Shown: piece by piece, positions 8,115-16,039 of the stretch | Position numbering within the stretch: position 1 is the stretch's first letter | Layout of the letters: every line of letters starts with the position of its first letter | NCBI GenBank assembly: GCA_028874675.1 | Contig: JAPPJA010000038.1 | Span: 1-40,000 of the forward strand | Length of the DNA stretch: 40,000 bases | Reading direction: 5' to 3' | From: Chloroflexota bacterium | Lineage (GTDB): Bacteria > Chloroflexota > Dehalococcoidia > Lucifugimonadales > UBA3495 | Notes under the pieces: generated by a model | Database searches by the model: none | What the model was told of the DNA's origin: nothing | What the model saw: the letters and a program-made list of their open reading frames with translations, nothing else | Position numbers and translations under genes: made by a program

Positions 8115-8714
8115 TTGAGAATTGGGGTACTAGCCGTACAGGGTGACTTCGCCGAGCACATCGCAATTCTGAGGCGGCTCAACGTTGATTGCCTGGAGGT
8201 CCGGTTGCCGGAACAACTGGACGACGTCAGCGGCCTTATTATCCCCGGCGGCGAAAGCACCACCCTCAGCCGGCTTATGAGCATCTACAACCTCCGGGAA
8301 CCGGTCCAGGACATGGCCCGGGCCGGAAAGGCCGTCTGGGGCACCTGCGCCGGCATGATCATGCTGGCCCACGAAATCACCGAAGCCGACCCGGTTCCCC
8401 TGCAGTTGATGGACATCGGCGTGCGCCGCAACGCCTTTGGCCGGCAGATTGACAGCTTCGAGCAGGAGCTGGACATCGCCGGGCTGGATTCCAGGCCCTT
8501 CCACGCCATATTCATCCGGGCGCCGGTGGTCATGCGAGTTGGAGACAAGGTAAAGACCCTGGCGACCCTGGCCGACGGACAGGCCGTGGCGGTCAGGCAG
8601 GGCAACCTGATGGCCACCGCCTTTCATCCCGAACTTACCCGCGACACCCGTCTTCACCAGTATTTCCTGGATTTGGCGGCTGCGCCGGCTGGTGGCGCCG
8701 GTCGGGGCAGTTAG
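8115..8714 (+). CDS. pdxT: Pyridoxal 5'-phosphate synthase, PdxT (glutaminase) subunit
   Basis: PdxT hydrolyses glutamine and channels ammonia to PdxS. This is a class I glutamine amidotransferase with the catalytic triad visible: Cys78 in WGTCAGMI, His171 and Glu173 in AFHPELT. The oxyanion loop PGGES sits at 44-48. The TTG start at 8115 gives an N-terminus (MRIGVLAVQGDFAEH) that matches the family; the ribosome site AGGAA just upstream is weak. Its length of 199 residues is standard. It is probably transcribed with pdxS. Confidence 0.96.
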   Translation: MRIGVLAVQGDFAEHIAILRRLNVDCLEVRLPEQLDDVSGLIIPGGESTTLSRLMSIYNLREPVQDMARAGKAVWGTCAGMIMLAHEITEADPVPLQLMDIGVRRNAFGRQIDSFEQELDIAGLDSRPFHAIFIRAPVVMRVGDKVKTLATLADGQAVAVRQGNLMATAFHPELTRDTRLHQYFLDLAAAPAGGAGRGS

Positions 8715-8740
8715 ATTCCGGGCTGGCGCCGATAGAACCT

Positions 8741-9745
8741 ATGTCAACCGTTCAGTCCTTTCGCATCACCGACGCCTTGCGCTGCACCCTGCTCAACGCG
8801 CCCAGGGGGCCAAACCTGGCATGCCCCAACCCGATTTTCAGCAGCGGACTGCCGGGCTCCTGCGGGGCCAGCCTGTGGCGAGATGCTGTGCTTCAACCGA
8901 AAGGCCGGGTGGCCCTGGCCCAGTGGCAAGGGACGCGGTTGACCGGACTGGCCTCCGCCCGCACCAGATCGGGGAAGCGCGCCTGGGAACTGGACGGCCT
9001 GTACCTGCCGTCGGTTACGGCGTCATGGGCTAACTCCGGTCCAGCGTTGGATGGCAAGGGTTGTCGGGAGCCTGTTGAAGGAGAGTCCGAAGCCCTGGCC
9101 CTTCTTGAGGAAGTGTTTCAAGCTGTAGGTGAACGCGCGGGTGAGCGGGTGTTCCTGAGGGCGCCCGGCAGCAGTTCCGCGGTTCCTCTGGCCCGCCGGA
9201 GCGGGTTTATTGCCGTGTGCGGCGAGACTATGGTGGAGGGTCCGGCGACCTCCAGAGCCAATGGCGCGGCAAAGCAGGAGTCGCAAAATGGTCTGCGGGC
9301 CAGGCTGCCCTCGGACGATTACGGGGTTTTCCAGCTTTACTGCGCCGCTACGCCAATGCGGGTGCGCCAGGCCCTGGGGCTTACCTTCGAACAGTGGCAG
9401 GACGCCCGGCAGCCAGGGAACCGGGGTGTTTCACCCGTACGACAGCAGGAATGGATAGCTGAAGAATCCGGCCGGATCCTGGGCTGGGTAAGACTGGCCG
9501 GACGCGGCGGGTCCACAGCCGCGGAGGTTATGGCTCACCCGGACCATCCCGACCTGCTTTTCCGCCTGGCGGATTTTGCCTCGTCCCGAGCCTCGCGTCT
9601 GCGTTGGCTGGTTCCGGACTACCAGGCGCCCGTCGCGGAAAGGCTTGTCAGCCGGGGAGCCCGGGCAGTGGGCGAATATAATATGATGGTGAAGATGGTG
9701 ACCGTTCCGGCCGTGCAATACGGAATGGCGCCGGTGGAGGCGTGA
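8741..9745 (+). CDS. GNAT acetyltransferase-like protein
   Basis: This 334-residue protein has two halves. The N-terminal half (about 1-160) has a GNAT-like strand order with LAQWQGTRLTGLASARTR and a long helix ALALLEEVFQAVGERAGER before VPLARRSGF. The C-terminal half (about 180-334) repeats the layout, with GRILGWVRLAG and RGARAVGEYNMMVKMV. The canonical acetyl-CoA loop (Q/R-x-x-G-x-G/A) is not clear, so the enzyme may be a divergent or non-catalytic GNAT. It sits 26 bases after pdxT and is followed one base later by the R3H ATPase gene, so all are probably co-transcribed. The substrate cannot be guessed. Confidence 0.6.
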   Translation: MSTVQSFRITDALRCTLLNAPRGPNLACPNPIFSSGLPGSCGASLWRDAVLQPKGRVALAQWQGTRLTGLASARTRSGKRAWELDGLYLPSVTASWANSGPALDGKGCREPVEGESEALALLEEVFQAVGERAGERVFLRAPGSSSAVPLARRSGFIAVCGETMVEGPATSRANGAAKQESQNGLRARLPSDDYGVFQLYCAATPMRVRQALGLTFEQWQDARQPGNRGVSPVRQQEWIAEESGRILGWVRLAGRGGSTAAEVMAHPDHPDLLFRLADFASSRASRLRWLVPDYQAPVAERLVSRGARAVGEYNMMVKMVTVPAVQYGMAPVEA

Positions 9746-9746
9746 A

Positions 9747-11501
9747 TTGGTAGCAGCGCAAGAGCTGGTACAGGAAGAAATGGAGCGTTTGCTGGAAATC
9801 CTGCCCCCCCGGGTGAAAAGCAGCCTGGTGGACGAGGAGAACCTGGCCGACCTGCTGGAGGTGGTGCTGGACCTGGGCCGCCTGCCGGAAGCCCGTTTCC
9901 CCACCGGGGATGTCATCCTGGACGATCGGGAGGTTACCCGCGACGACCTGGACTACCTGGTGCGACAGATCGGCGACTTTGGCGACGACAACCGGGCCGG
10001 CATGGAACGGACGCTGCATCGCATTTCCGCCATTCGCAACCGCAAGGGGCAGGTGGTAGGCATTACCTGCCGCGCCGGCCGGGCCGTATTCGGAACCATC
10101 AAGATAATCGAAGACCTGGCCTTCGCCAACAAGAACATCCTCCTCCTGGGGCGGCCCGGCGTGGGCAAGACTACCATGCTGCGCGAGGTGGCCCGGGTGT
10201 TGGCCGACAGCGCACGCAAGCGGGTGGTAATCGTTGATACTTCCAATGAAATCGCGGGTGACGGCGATGTACCCCACCCCGCCATCGGCCACGCCCGCCG
10301 CATGCAGGTGGCCACCCCCACCAGACAGCACGGGGTAATGATCGAAGCCGTGGAGAACCACATGCCCCAGACCATCATCATTGACGAGATGGGCACCGAG
10401 GAGGAAGCAGCCGCCGCCCGCACCATCGCCGAGCGCGGCGTCCAGCTCATTGCCACGGCCCACGGCAATACCCTGGACAACCTGATTCTGAACCCCACCC
10501 TTTCCGACCTGGTGGGCGGCATCCAGTCAGTAACCCTGGGCGACCAGGAAGCTCGCTACCGGGGAACCCAGAAGACCGTGCTGGAACGCAAGGCGCCACC
10601 CACCTTCGACGTGGTGGTGGAGATTCAGAGCTGGGAGCAGGTGGCCGTACACGACGGCGTGGCCCAGGTGGTGGACCAGTGGCTGCGGGGTTACCCCATA
10701 GTCCCGGTAATTCGCAGCCTGGACGACGAGGGCGAGGTGATGGAGCGGCAGGGCGATCCCCGTCCCAACGCCGACCCGCCGGCCCCCTGGGACCAGGAAT
10801 TCGGAGGCCGGAACCAGGACTACGGAAACCGGGGACGTCGTTCCGACCGTCGCCAGGGCAGGGGGCAGGACCGGCAGATGCCGCCGCCCTACAGCCCTCC
10901 GTCTCAATCGCGGCAGGGTTACCTGGATAACGGAAGCTACGATGAAGCCGCGGAAAAACCGGAAACGGAGCCGGCTGAGGTCGTCAGCGAGAACGGGGCC
11001 CGCACCCTGAACGCCCAGGTCTTCCTGTTCGGCGTAAGCCGGGACAAGCTGGATTCGGCCCAGGCGGATATGGGACTGAACGTGGCCGTCGTTAACGAAC
11101 TGCGCCGGGCGTCCCTGGTCCTGACCACCAAGACCCACTACCGCCGGGGGGCGCAGCTGGTGCGTTCCGCCGAGTCCACCGGTACTCCCGTTTACGTGCT
11201 GCGCAAGAACACTCTGCCCCAGATAAACGATTTCCTGCGGATGCTGGCCAAGGAGCAGGGAGTGCCCGTCCGGGGCAGCCGTCCCCGGGACGACACGGCG
11301 CCCAAGGAAACCCTGGACCAGGCAATGATGGAAGCCGAAGAAGCAGCCCAACGGGTACTGGGCGGCGAATTCAGTGTTCAGCTGAACCCCCAGCGGGCCT
11401 ACGTGAGAAGGCTGCAGCACCTGCTGGCCGAGCGTTTCAGCCTGGCCTCCACCAGCCGGGGTCGGGAACCGGAACGGTCGGTGCTGATTTACCGGCCGTA
11501 G
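9747..11501 (+). CDS. R3H-domain AAA ATPase, SpoIIIAA/Ycf45-like
   Basis: This is a RecA/AAA-type ATPase of the family that includes chloroplast Ycf45 and relates to sporulation ATPase SpoIIIAA. Walker A GRPGVGKTT is at 135-143, Walker B QTIIIDEMGT at about 208-217, and a switch histidine region IATAHGNTLDNL follows. Residues about 345-420 form a charged, low-complexity linker rich in R, G and Q. The C-terminus carries an R3H single-strand nucleic acid binding motif (RRLQH near residue 553, followed by LLAERFSLASTS). The TTG start has GGAGG 7 bases upstream. It is tightly coupled to the GNAT-like gene. Members are common in cyanobacteria and Chloroflexota; their cellular role is not established. 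Confidence 0.88.
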   Translation: MVAAQELVQEEMERLLEILPPRVKSSLVDEENLADLLEVVLDLGRLPEARFPTGDVILDDREVTRDDLDYLVRQIGDFGDDNRAGMERTLHRISAIRNRKGQVVGITCRAGRAVFGTIKIIEDLAFANKNILLLGRPGVGKTTMLREVARVLADSARKRVVIVDTSNEIAGDGDVPHPAIGHARRMQVATPTRQHGVMIEAVENHMPQTIIIDEMGTEEEAAAARTIAERGVQLIATAHGNTLDNLILNPTLSDLVGGIQSVTLGDQEARYRGTQKTVLERKAPPTFDVVVEIQSWEQVAVHDGVAQVVDQWLRGYPIVPVIRSLDDEGEVMERQGDPRPNADPPAPWDQEFGGRNQDYGNRGRRSDRRQGRGQDRQMPPPYSPPSQSRQGYLDNGSYDEAAEKPETEPAEVVSENGARTLNAQVFLFGVSRDKLDSAQADMGLNVAVVNELRRASLVLTTKTHYRRGAQLVRSAESTGTPVYVLRKNTLPQINDFLRMLAKEQGVPVRGSRPRDDTAPKETLDQAMMEAEEAAQRVLGGEFSVQLNPQRAYVRRLQHLLAERFSLASTSRGREPERSVLIYRP

Positions 11502-11512
11502 GGGCCCCAGGG

Positions 11513-11547
11513 TTATCCACGAACGCACACCAATGTTCACCGACGAT
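11513..11547. repeat. Dispersed repeat, family B copy
   Basis: The unit GTTATCCACGAACGCACACC followed by AATGTTCACCGACGATG lies between the R3H ATPase gene and tmk. It contains TTATCCACG. Confidence 0.6.
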
Positions 11548-11672
11548 GTTATGCCGGCGTGGGCACAGACCAATCAGGACCGGCCCTTGGGCGCCGTCCC
11601 TTTTCCCGGTTTGCCAGCCAGGCGCCGTCAGCTTCCAAAGACGGACGATACAAGTTTTAGCAGAGGTGCCCG

Positions 11673-12422
11673 GTGCCCGGACTGTTCATAGCCTTTGAGG
11701 GCGGCGAGGGAGCGGGGAAGACCACCCAGTCGCTTCTGCTGGCGGAGCGGCTGGCCGAATTGCAGACGCCACATCTGCTGGTGCGCGAACCCGGGGGAAC
11801 AGAACTGGGAGAATACCTCCGCGAGTACCTGAAGAGTGAGCGGCCCCTGTCCCCGGAAGCGGAGCTCCTGCTTTTCGAGGCGGCCAGGGTGGAACTGGTT
11901 TCCTGCCAGATAGTTCCTGCCCTGGAGGCCGGCCAGGTGGTAATTGCCGACCGCTTTTTCGGCTCAACCATCGCCTACCAGGGGTACGGGCGTGGCCTGG
12001 ACCTGCAGATCATAGACTCCCTCAATCGTTTCGCCGCCGGAAGCGCCACGCCTGACCTGACCATTCTGCTGGACCTGTCGCCGGAAGCAGGCATCCGGCG
12101 GGCGATGGCCTTCCAGACTTCCTTCTCGCAGGACGCTTCCGGGGGCCTGGCGCCCCTGGAAAGGAATGAAGAGGGGACCCGGTTTGAGGACCTGGATCTG
12201 GACTTCCATAACAGGGCAAGGGCGGGATTCAAGGAACTGGCAGAAGCCCAGCAGGAGACATGGGTGATGATAGACGCCCTGGGGTCCATAGAGAGCGTCC
12301 AGGACGAAATCTGGAGTCGGACCAGGGAACGGCTTTACCCGGAGGAGAAAGCCGCCAGGGCCAGGCCTCGCGCCCCGACGAACCCTGTCCCCCAGGGAGA
12401 ATTGTGGCCCCAGGCCACCTGA
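11673..12422 (+). CDS. tmk: Thymidylate kinase
   Basis: Thymidylate kinase phosphorylates dTMP to dTDP with ATP in DNA precursor synthesis. The P-loop EGGEGAGKTT lies at residues 9-18, the substrate-binding REPGGTELGEYLR follows at about 43, and the DRFFGSTIAYQGYGRG motif is present. In the lid region, an unusually long and partly polar stretch (FSQDASGGLAPLERNEEGTR) precedes the FEDLDLDFHNRARAGF helix. The GTG start has AGAGG 6 bases upstream. The 249-residue length exceeds the usual 205-215; the excess is a proline- and arginine-rich C-terminal tail (KAARARPRAPTNPVPQG) with no recognised function. Confidence 0.95.
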   Translation: MPGLFIAFEGGEGAGKTTQSLLLAERLAELQTPHLLVREPGGTELGEYLREYLKSERPLSPEAELLLFEAARVELVSCQIVPALEAGQVVIADRFFGSTIAYQGYGRGLDLQIIDSLNRFAAGSATPDLTILLDLSPEAGIRRAMAFQTSFSQDASGGLAPLERNEEGTRFEDLDLDFHNRARAGFKELAEAQQETWVMIDALGSIESVQDEIWSRTRERLYPEEKAARARPRAPTNPVPQGELWPQAT

Positions 12423-12470
12423 CCACACCCGGAGAGGGCCGGAACGGGCATTCTCTCCGACCAAAAAGCC

Positions 12471-12504
12471 AAAAAAGTTATGCCCCGCTGCGTGGCAGCG
12501 GGGC
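12471..12504 (-). terminator. Rho-independent terminator of the selenoprotein gene
   Basis: A 9-bp stem GCCCCGCTG/CAGCGGGGC (12482-12490 and 12496-12504) with a 5-base loop is followed on the minus strand by CATAAC and a run of six T. It lies about 55 bases after the stop of the minus-strand Rdx gene. It may also slow transcription coming from tmk on the other strand, although the plus-strand side has no clean T run. Confidence 0.75.
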
Positions 12505-12557
12505 TGTTGTTGGTCTTCCGTTAAGCCGGTCGCCGAGGCGGACCGGCGTTATAAATG

Positions 12558-12842
12558 CTAGTTATCGGCAGGAACGGCTTCCAAGCTGCTAATCCGCTCG
12601 GTGATTACTTCCTTCATCTTGCGGACCCGAGCCAGGTCGGGGTAGCTGTTGCCTTCGGCCTTCTTGTCGAAGATCTTCTCGCCGTCTACAAATACTTCCA
12701 TGATGCCCTGGCCGCGGGGGGAAATGGTAATCGCAGCGTCGGGACCATATGTGCGGAAGAATTCATTCGCCATCCACGTGGCGGTAGCGTGGTGCTGTCA
12801 AGGTACGCAGTAGGTAATCTCGATCTGGACTTTGCCTTCCAT
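12558..12842 (-). CDS. SelW-like (Rdx family) selenoprotein with in-frame TGA
   Basis: Reading the minus strand from ATG 12842, the protein starts MEGKVQIEITYCVP, meets TGA at 12800-12798, and continues QHHATATW and then 71 more residues to a stop at 12558. The result is a 94-residue Rdx (SelT/SelW/SelH) protein with the redox motif C12-V-P-U15. After the motif, the family pattern is intact: AAITISPRGQGIMEVFVDGE then KIFDKK. Prokaryotic SelW-like proteins use CxxU or CxxC here, so TGA most likely encodes selenocysteine. AAGGAGG lies 5 bases before the ATG, and no comparable site precedes the internal ATG at 12773. Right after the TGA, a hairpin can form (CGCUACC with GGAUGGCG) whose loop starts with G about 16 bases downstream, fitting a bacterial SECIS. 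It has its own promoter and terminator. The predicted role is a thioredoxin-like redox protein; partners are unknown. Confidence 0.88.
12761..12797 (-). promoter_or_regulatory. Candidate bacterial SECIS element
   Basis: The RNA directly downstream of the TGA can fold with stem CGCUACC pairing to GGAUGGCG (one mismatch, one G-U) and the apical loop GCCACGUG. The first loop base is G, at about 16 bases after UGA. Bacterial SelB-binding elements need a short stem with a G early in the apical loop at this distance. An alternative fold pairs CCACG with CGTGG. The fold is judged by hand. Confidence 0.5.
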
Positions 12843-12881
12843 AGGTTCCTCCTTGTTAGGCCTACTCTATGAGTTCCTATA

Positions 12882-12909
12882 ATTCTACCCAATATTATCC
12901 ACAAGTCAA
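12882..12909 (-). promoter_or_regulatory. Promoter of the selenoprotein gene
   Basis: On the minus strand TTGACT (12909-12904) and TAGAAT (12887-12882) are separated by 16 bases inside an AT-rich stretch that contrasts with the GC-rich surroundings. Transcription would start near 12875, about 33 bases before the ATG. Confidence 0.6.
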
Positions 12910-12972
12910 GTAGGTTTACTGCCTATTGTGCATTTTGTAACAACTAATTTACATCTATAAAACTGTTCTAAG

Positions 12973-13752
12973 TCAAAATTCGGGTTGCCGTTTCTCTTTG
13001 AATGCCTGAATTCCTTCCTGGGGATGGGAAGAGGTAGCGAAATACTGCACGAAGGCCATACCTTCCCGGTCAACTCCCGCCCGCAGCGGAAGGTCCTGCC
13101 CCTGCCGGGTGATGGACTTGATCCAGCTTAACCCGGTACGGCTCTTGCCCCGGAGCTGACCCAGTATGCCTTCCAGTTCCGCATCCAGCTGTTCCTGCGG
13201 CGCCGCCCGCAGCGCCAGGCCCCATTCCACTGCCTCGTTGCCGGAAAGCCAGCGCCCGGTGGTCAGCAATTCCATGGCCCGCGGCATGCCGACCCGCCGG
13301 GGCAGGCGCTGGGTGGAGCCGCCGCCGGGCATCAGCCCAAAGTTGGCGTGCTGGTCGCCCAGGCGGGCGTCCTCGGCGGCAAGGGTCATATCGCAGGCCA
13401 GCGTCAGTTCCAGCCCCCCGGCCAGGGCGAACCCTTGCACCACCGCGATGGTGGGAATGGGCAAGTCTTCCAGCTGGAAGAAGCATTCGTTCAGCAGCTT
13501 CACGTAGGGGGGCAAAAGGGATATCTCGTCGAATACGGTGTCGAAGAAGAGCAGGTCCGCCCCGGCGCAGAAGGCCCGGCCCTCGCCCCGGATGACCAGG
13601 GCCTTGACCGATTCGTCCTCACCCACCGCCGCAACGGCGTGGGAGAACTCCGCCAGCAGCTCCAGGTTCAGGGCGTTAAGGGCGTCGGGCCGGTTCAGGC
13701 GGATGGTGGCAACCCGGTCAGCGGTTTCAAGGATGATGTTGGCGTATTGCAA
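12973..13752 (-). CDS. Enoyl-CoA hydratase/isomerase family protein
   Basis: This is a crotonase-fold enzyme that hydrates or isomerises an enoyl-CoA thioester, most likely in fatty-acid or branched-chain acid breakdown. Oxyanion-hole segments are visible in GRAFCAGADL and in GFALAGGLELTLACDM, with a glutamate in the GGLEL position; MPGGGSTQRLPRRVG is the family's next conserved stretch. The TTG at 13752 is preferred because GAGG lies 6 bases upstream; GTG 13764 would add four residues but has no ribosome site. The protein then has 259 residues, the normal length. A piece of the first 50 codons is duplicated at 14344-14501. The substrate cannot be read from the sequence. Confidence 0.9.
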   Translation of the reverse strand: MQYANIILETADRVATIRLNRPDALNALNLELLAEFSHAVAAVGEDESVKALVIRGEGRAFCAGADLLFFDTVFDEISLLPPYVKLLNECFFQLEDLPIPTIAVVQGFALAGGLELTLACDMTLAAEDARLGDQHANFGLMPGGGSTQRLPRRVGMPRAMELLTTGRWLSGNEAVEWGLALRAAPQEQLDAELEGILGQLRGKSRTGLSWIKSITRQGQDLPLRAGVDREGMAFVQYFATSSHPQEGIQAFKEKRQPEF

Positions 13753-13807
13753 ATGGGGCCTCACGGGGGAACTGCAAACGTAGATGCGCCCGGGCGTATT
13801 CGCGGGT

Positions 13808-14191
13808 TCAAGTTTGAGCCTTTACCTCGGCATCCCGAATGTAATCTATTGTTTCTCGGACGTCGCGGTCTATGTCTTCCTCAGGTTCCAATATCCCGTC
13901 GTAGAAGCACCTGCCGTGCAGGAAGGACTGTCGGGCGGCGTAACGCAACCGCAGGGACTCAAGCGAAGGATCAAGATGTCTCAGACGTCGAATACCAAGG
14001 ACCGTCTGACCCGATGTACGCGGTTCAACGCCGGTGCGGGCAAGAATCAGCGCGTCAGTTGCCCGCTTGGTCGCTCCCCAGGCCTTGTCGGCTGCGTTCC
14101 GCATTCGGCCTTCCTCAAGCATTTCCAGGGCATCGTCATATAGCGCTCGGGCGTCAGCGAATAGAAAGCTTACTCGGTCTGTTTCCAGCAT
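13808..14191 (-). CDS. PaREP1/HEPN-like protein, copy 1
   Basis: This 127-residue, all-helical protein has the PaREP1/HEPN look: a long N-terminal helix, then GRMRNAADKAWGATKRATDA, and a C-terminal segment RQSFLHGRCFYDG. The R-x4-H arrangement in RQSFLH resembles the RNase motif of HEPN toxins, and the LHGxCFYDG part resembles the PaREP1 'LHxxFYE' motif. No nucleotidyltransferase (MNT) partner lies next to it. A paralogue at 16040-16423 shares about two-thirds of its residues. It sits inside a region built of partial copies of echA and secF. The function is inferred only from fold; an RNase or adaptor role is possible. Confidence 0.65.
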   Translation of the reverse strand: MLETDRVSFLFADARALYDDALEMLEEGRMRNAADKAWGATKRATDALILARTGVEPRTSGQTVLGIRRLRHLDPSLESLRLRYAARQSFLHGRCFYDGILEPEEDIDRDVRETIDYIRDAEVKAQT

Positions 14192-14239
14192 ATGGCCTCA
14201 GCAACTTCAGGGTATGCCGGATTCTACACATAGGTTAGC

Positions 14240-14343
14240 TGACAGGAAATATCTCGGATAGCAAGGCCCTTCCCTCTTTCAATAGAGGGAGCAGGGATGA
14301 ACGCAGAATCTGAACCCTCCTACCGCCCCAGCATTGACAGCAG
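14240..14343 (-). repeat. Relic of the secF 3' end (copy A)
   Basis: At 14320-14343 the minus strand reads the last codons of secF with an internal deletion (LLSMLGR and TAG, against LLSIFGLLGR in the intact gene). The flank at 14240-14320 also resembles the region downstream of intact secF, including a CCCTCT...AGAGGG hairpin comparable to the one at 16503-16531. It joins directly to the echA fragment. Confidence 0.65.
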
Positions 14344-14501
14344 CCCCGGATGACCAGGGCCTTGACCGATTCGTCCTCACCCACCGCGGCAACGGCGTGG
14401 GAGAACTCCGCCAGCAGCTCCAGGTTAAGGGCGTCGGGCCGGTTCAGGCGGATGGTGGCAACCCGGTCAGCGGTTTCAAGGATGATGTTGGCATATTGCA
14501 A
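14344..14501 (-). pseudogene. Fragment of enoyl-CoA hydratase gene (5' part)
   Basis: The minus strand encodes MQYANIILETADRVATIRLN and onward to KALVIRG, nearly identical to residues 1-55 of the intact gene at 12973-13752, with one small in-frame deletion (DALNALNLE became DALNLE). It then breaks off into an unrelated sequence. High identity suggests a recent duplication. It is not expected to be functional. Confidence 0.9.
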
Positions 14502-14596
14502 ATGGGGGCCTCACGGGGTTGGTGTGGAAGACTGTGGGATAGCTCCTGGTCAGTTATCAAACCGCGTTAACGCGGAGGCTGCCATAAAAAGTGACG

Positions 14597-15391
14597 CTAG
14601 ACTGCAGCCAAGTCCAACGAGCGAACGGCCTCTGTTTCGCGATGGAGAAGTTCTTCAGCTTCCCTCAAGACATAAGAGTAGAACCTCTCTTCTGCTTCAA
14701 CCGAGTCCTCTGCTTCGAGCACAGGAATTGTAGAAGCGTCTTGAAGTTGGCAATAGAGAGCATTCATTGTCTCTTTGCCCTCATGAAGTTTTTCGGTTTC
14801 CTGATTCCACTCTTCCGCATCGATATGGCCTACATATTCGTCCGATTCGGAGTTCCACACCAGGTAGGCCTTGAAAAGAACATCAGCCACCAGTCGCGGC
14901 CTGGTCTCTACCGAAGGCTGGTAAATCATTTTTATCCGAACTGCGCCAGGCCCTTCCCCGACAAATCGATACTCAACTCGGTCGTTATTTGGATCCTCAG
15001 ACAGTTCCGAGTTGCCAGATGGCACGACGTGGAGCGCAATTACTTCGGCGTCAAATGTCTCATAGATCACTCGACCGTGTTCCAGGGAAACGGTAGCCTT
15101 CTGTTGGTGAACGAAAGACTCTTGAGGCTCCAGGGGGACTTCATGGGCTTTGCGCTCCTGAGCTTCATCGTAAACAGCCTGCAGCCGGCGCCATATGTCA
15201 GTCCCATTGCCGAACAGCTTCCCTAACTCGACAGCCATTTCGGGAGTGACTCGGGATTTGCCGTTCAAGACTTGTGCAAGCGCTTCCGGAGTGACGTTGA
15301 GCTTTAGCGAGATTTCAGGGACTTCCATTCCCAGGGCGTTCATATTGGACTGAATGAGCCGGCCGGGATGGGCAGGGTACTTCATTGGCAT
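14597..15391 (-). CDS. higA: HigA-type antitoxin with long C-terminal extension
   Basis: The N-terminal 85 residues are a typical HigA helix-turn-helix domain (YPAHPGRLIQSNMNALGM, then ISLKLNVTPEALAQVLNGKS and VTPEMAVELGKLFG). The remaining 170 or so residues are not part of standard HigA: a beta-rich block (VIYETFDAEVIALHVVPSG, VRIKMIYQPSVETRPRLVAD) followed by a charged helical tail. The gene starts 11 bases after the end of the HigB-type toxin gene, with GGGGGA as the ribosome site. ATG 15385 is an alternative start. The N-terminal half would bind the toxin's operator DNA; the extension has no recognised family. Confidence 0.72.
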   Translation of the reverse strand: MPMKYPAHPGRLIQSNMNALGMEVPEISLKLNVTPEALAQVLNGKSRVTPEMAVELGKLFGNGTDIWRRLQAVYDEAQERKAHEVPLEPQESFVHQQKATVSLEHGRVIYETFDAEVIALHVVPSGNSELSEDPNNDRVEYRFVGEGPGAVRIKMIYQPSVETRPRLVADVLFKAYLVWNSESDEYVGHIDAEEWNQETEKLHEGKETMNALYCQLQDASTIPVLEAEDSVEAEERFYSYVLREAEELLHRETEAVRSLDLAAV

Positions 15392-15402
15392 TTGGTATCC
15401 CC

Positions 15403-15681
15403 CTAATGGTAGTCCACGTAATCTACATCAGTAACATTACTACCATCGAATCGAAAGATAATCCGCCAGTTGCGACTTACCATCACGGACCAGAACCCGC
15501 TCAAAGGCCCACTGAGAGGATGAAGCCGGTAGCCGGGCTGATCCATCTCCGCAGCTCTCTCTGCCGTATCAAGCAGGGTTAGTATTTCTTCAATCCTTGC
15601 AATGTGGTTGGCTGGCAGCCGCGCCCGGTCTCCTCGCTCAAACAGATGCTCAAGTCTGCGGCTACGGAACCCTATTATCAT
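15403..15681 (-). CDS. higB: HigB/RelE-superfamily toxin
   Basis: This 92-residue protein has the full HigB pattern: FRSRRLEHLFERGDRARLPA, an ILTLLDTAERAAEM helix, then GYRLHPLSGPLSGFWSVMVS and NWRIIFRFDG. Such toxins cut mRNA on the ribosome. The toxin precedes its antitoxin, the normal higBA order. A perfect TATAAT lies on the minus strand at 15698-15693, 12 bases before the ATG, with only a weak -35, so transcription probably starts close to the start codon. The pair is inserted in the duplicated echA-secF region, next to a secF fragment. Confidence 0.85.
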   Translation of the reverse strand: MIIGFRSRRLEHLFERGDRARLPANHIARIEEILTLLDTAERAAEMDQPGYRLHPLSGPLSGFWSVMVSRNWRIIFRFDGSNVTDVDYVDYH

Positions 15682-15751
15682 GCTTTCAGAGAATTATACA
15701 GCCATGCGAAAAATATCGGGTTCATTTCGCGAGACCGCGAGACCTGCTACC

Positions 15752-15938
15752 TCCCCAGCAGCCCCAGCATTGACCGCAGGCCCGTGGCAGCGGTGGCGCC
15801 AACTCGGCGGCCCCGACCTATGATGCGGCCAAATTCGCCCCGCTCCCAGATGACCACGAACTGGCTGGCTATGAAGATTGAACTGTAGGTACCCACGATC
15901 ACGCCGATGGCCAGCACCAGGACGGTCTTGACTACTCA
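15752..15938 (-). pseudogene. Fragment of secF 3' end (copy B)
   Basis: The segment closely matches the last 60 or so codons of intact secF (16559-17560), including the region for GTYSSIFIASQFVVIWERGE and the terminal LLGR with stop. Several substitutions are present and the similarity stops near 15935. It has no start and cannot encode SecF. Confidence 0.88.
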
Positions 15939-16039
15939 GGCAGGAAGTCTGCGTTCTGGTTACGCCCTTGCGCCCTTGAATTCGATCCATGGGCTTTCCC
16001 TGTCAAAGGCCAGGATATCGGCAAATTCCTAGTCAGTCA

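Noticed and set aside
12798..12800. TGA as a nonsense mutation making the Rdx gene a pseudogene
   Set aside because: The codon falls exactly at the Sec/Cys position of the CxxU motif, both sides are conserved, and promoter, ribosome site and terminator are intact. Kept as a selenocysteine codon, pending proof of the Sec machinery.
13808..14191. HEPN-MNT toxin-antitoxin pair
   Set aside because: No nucleotidyltransferase gene with a GSxxxGxxxxxSDxD motif is next to any of the four HEPN-like genes.
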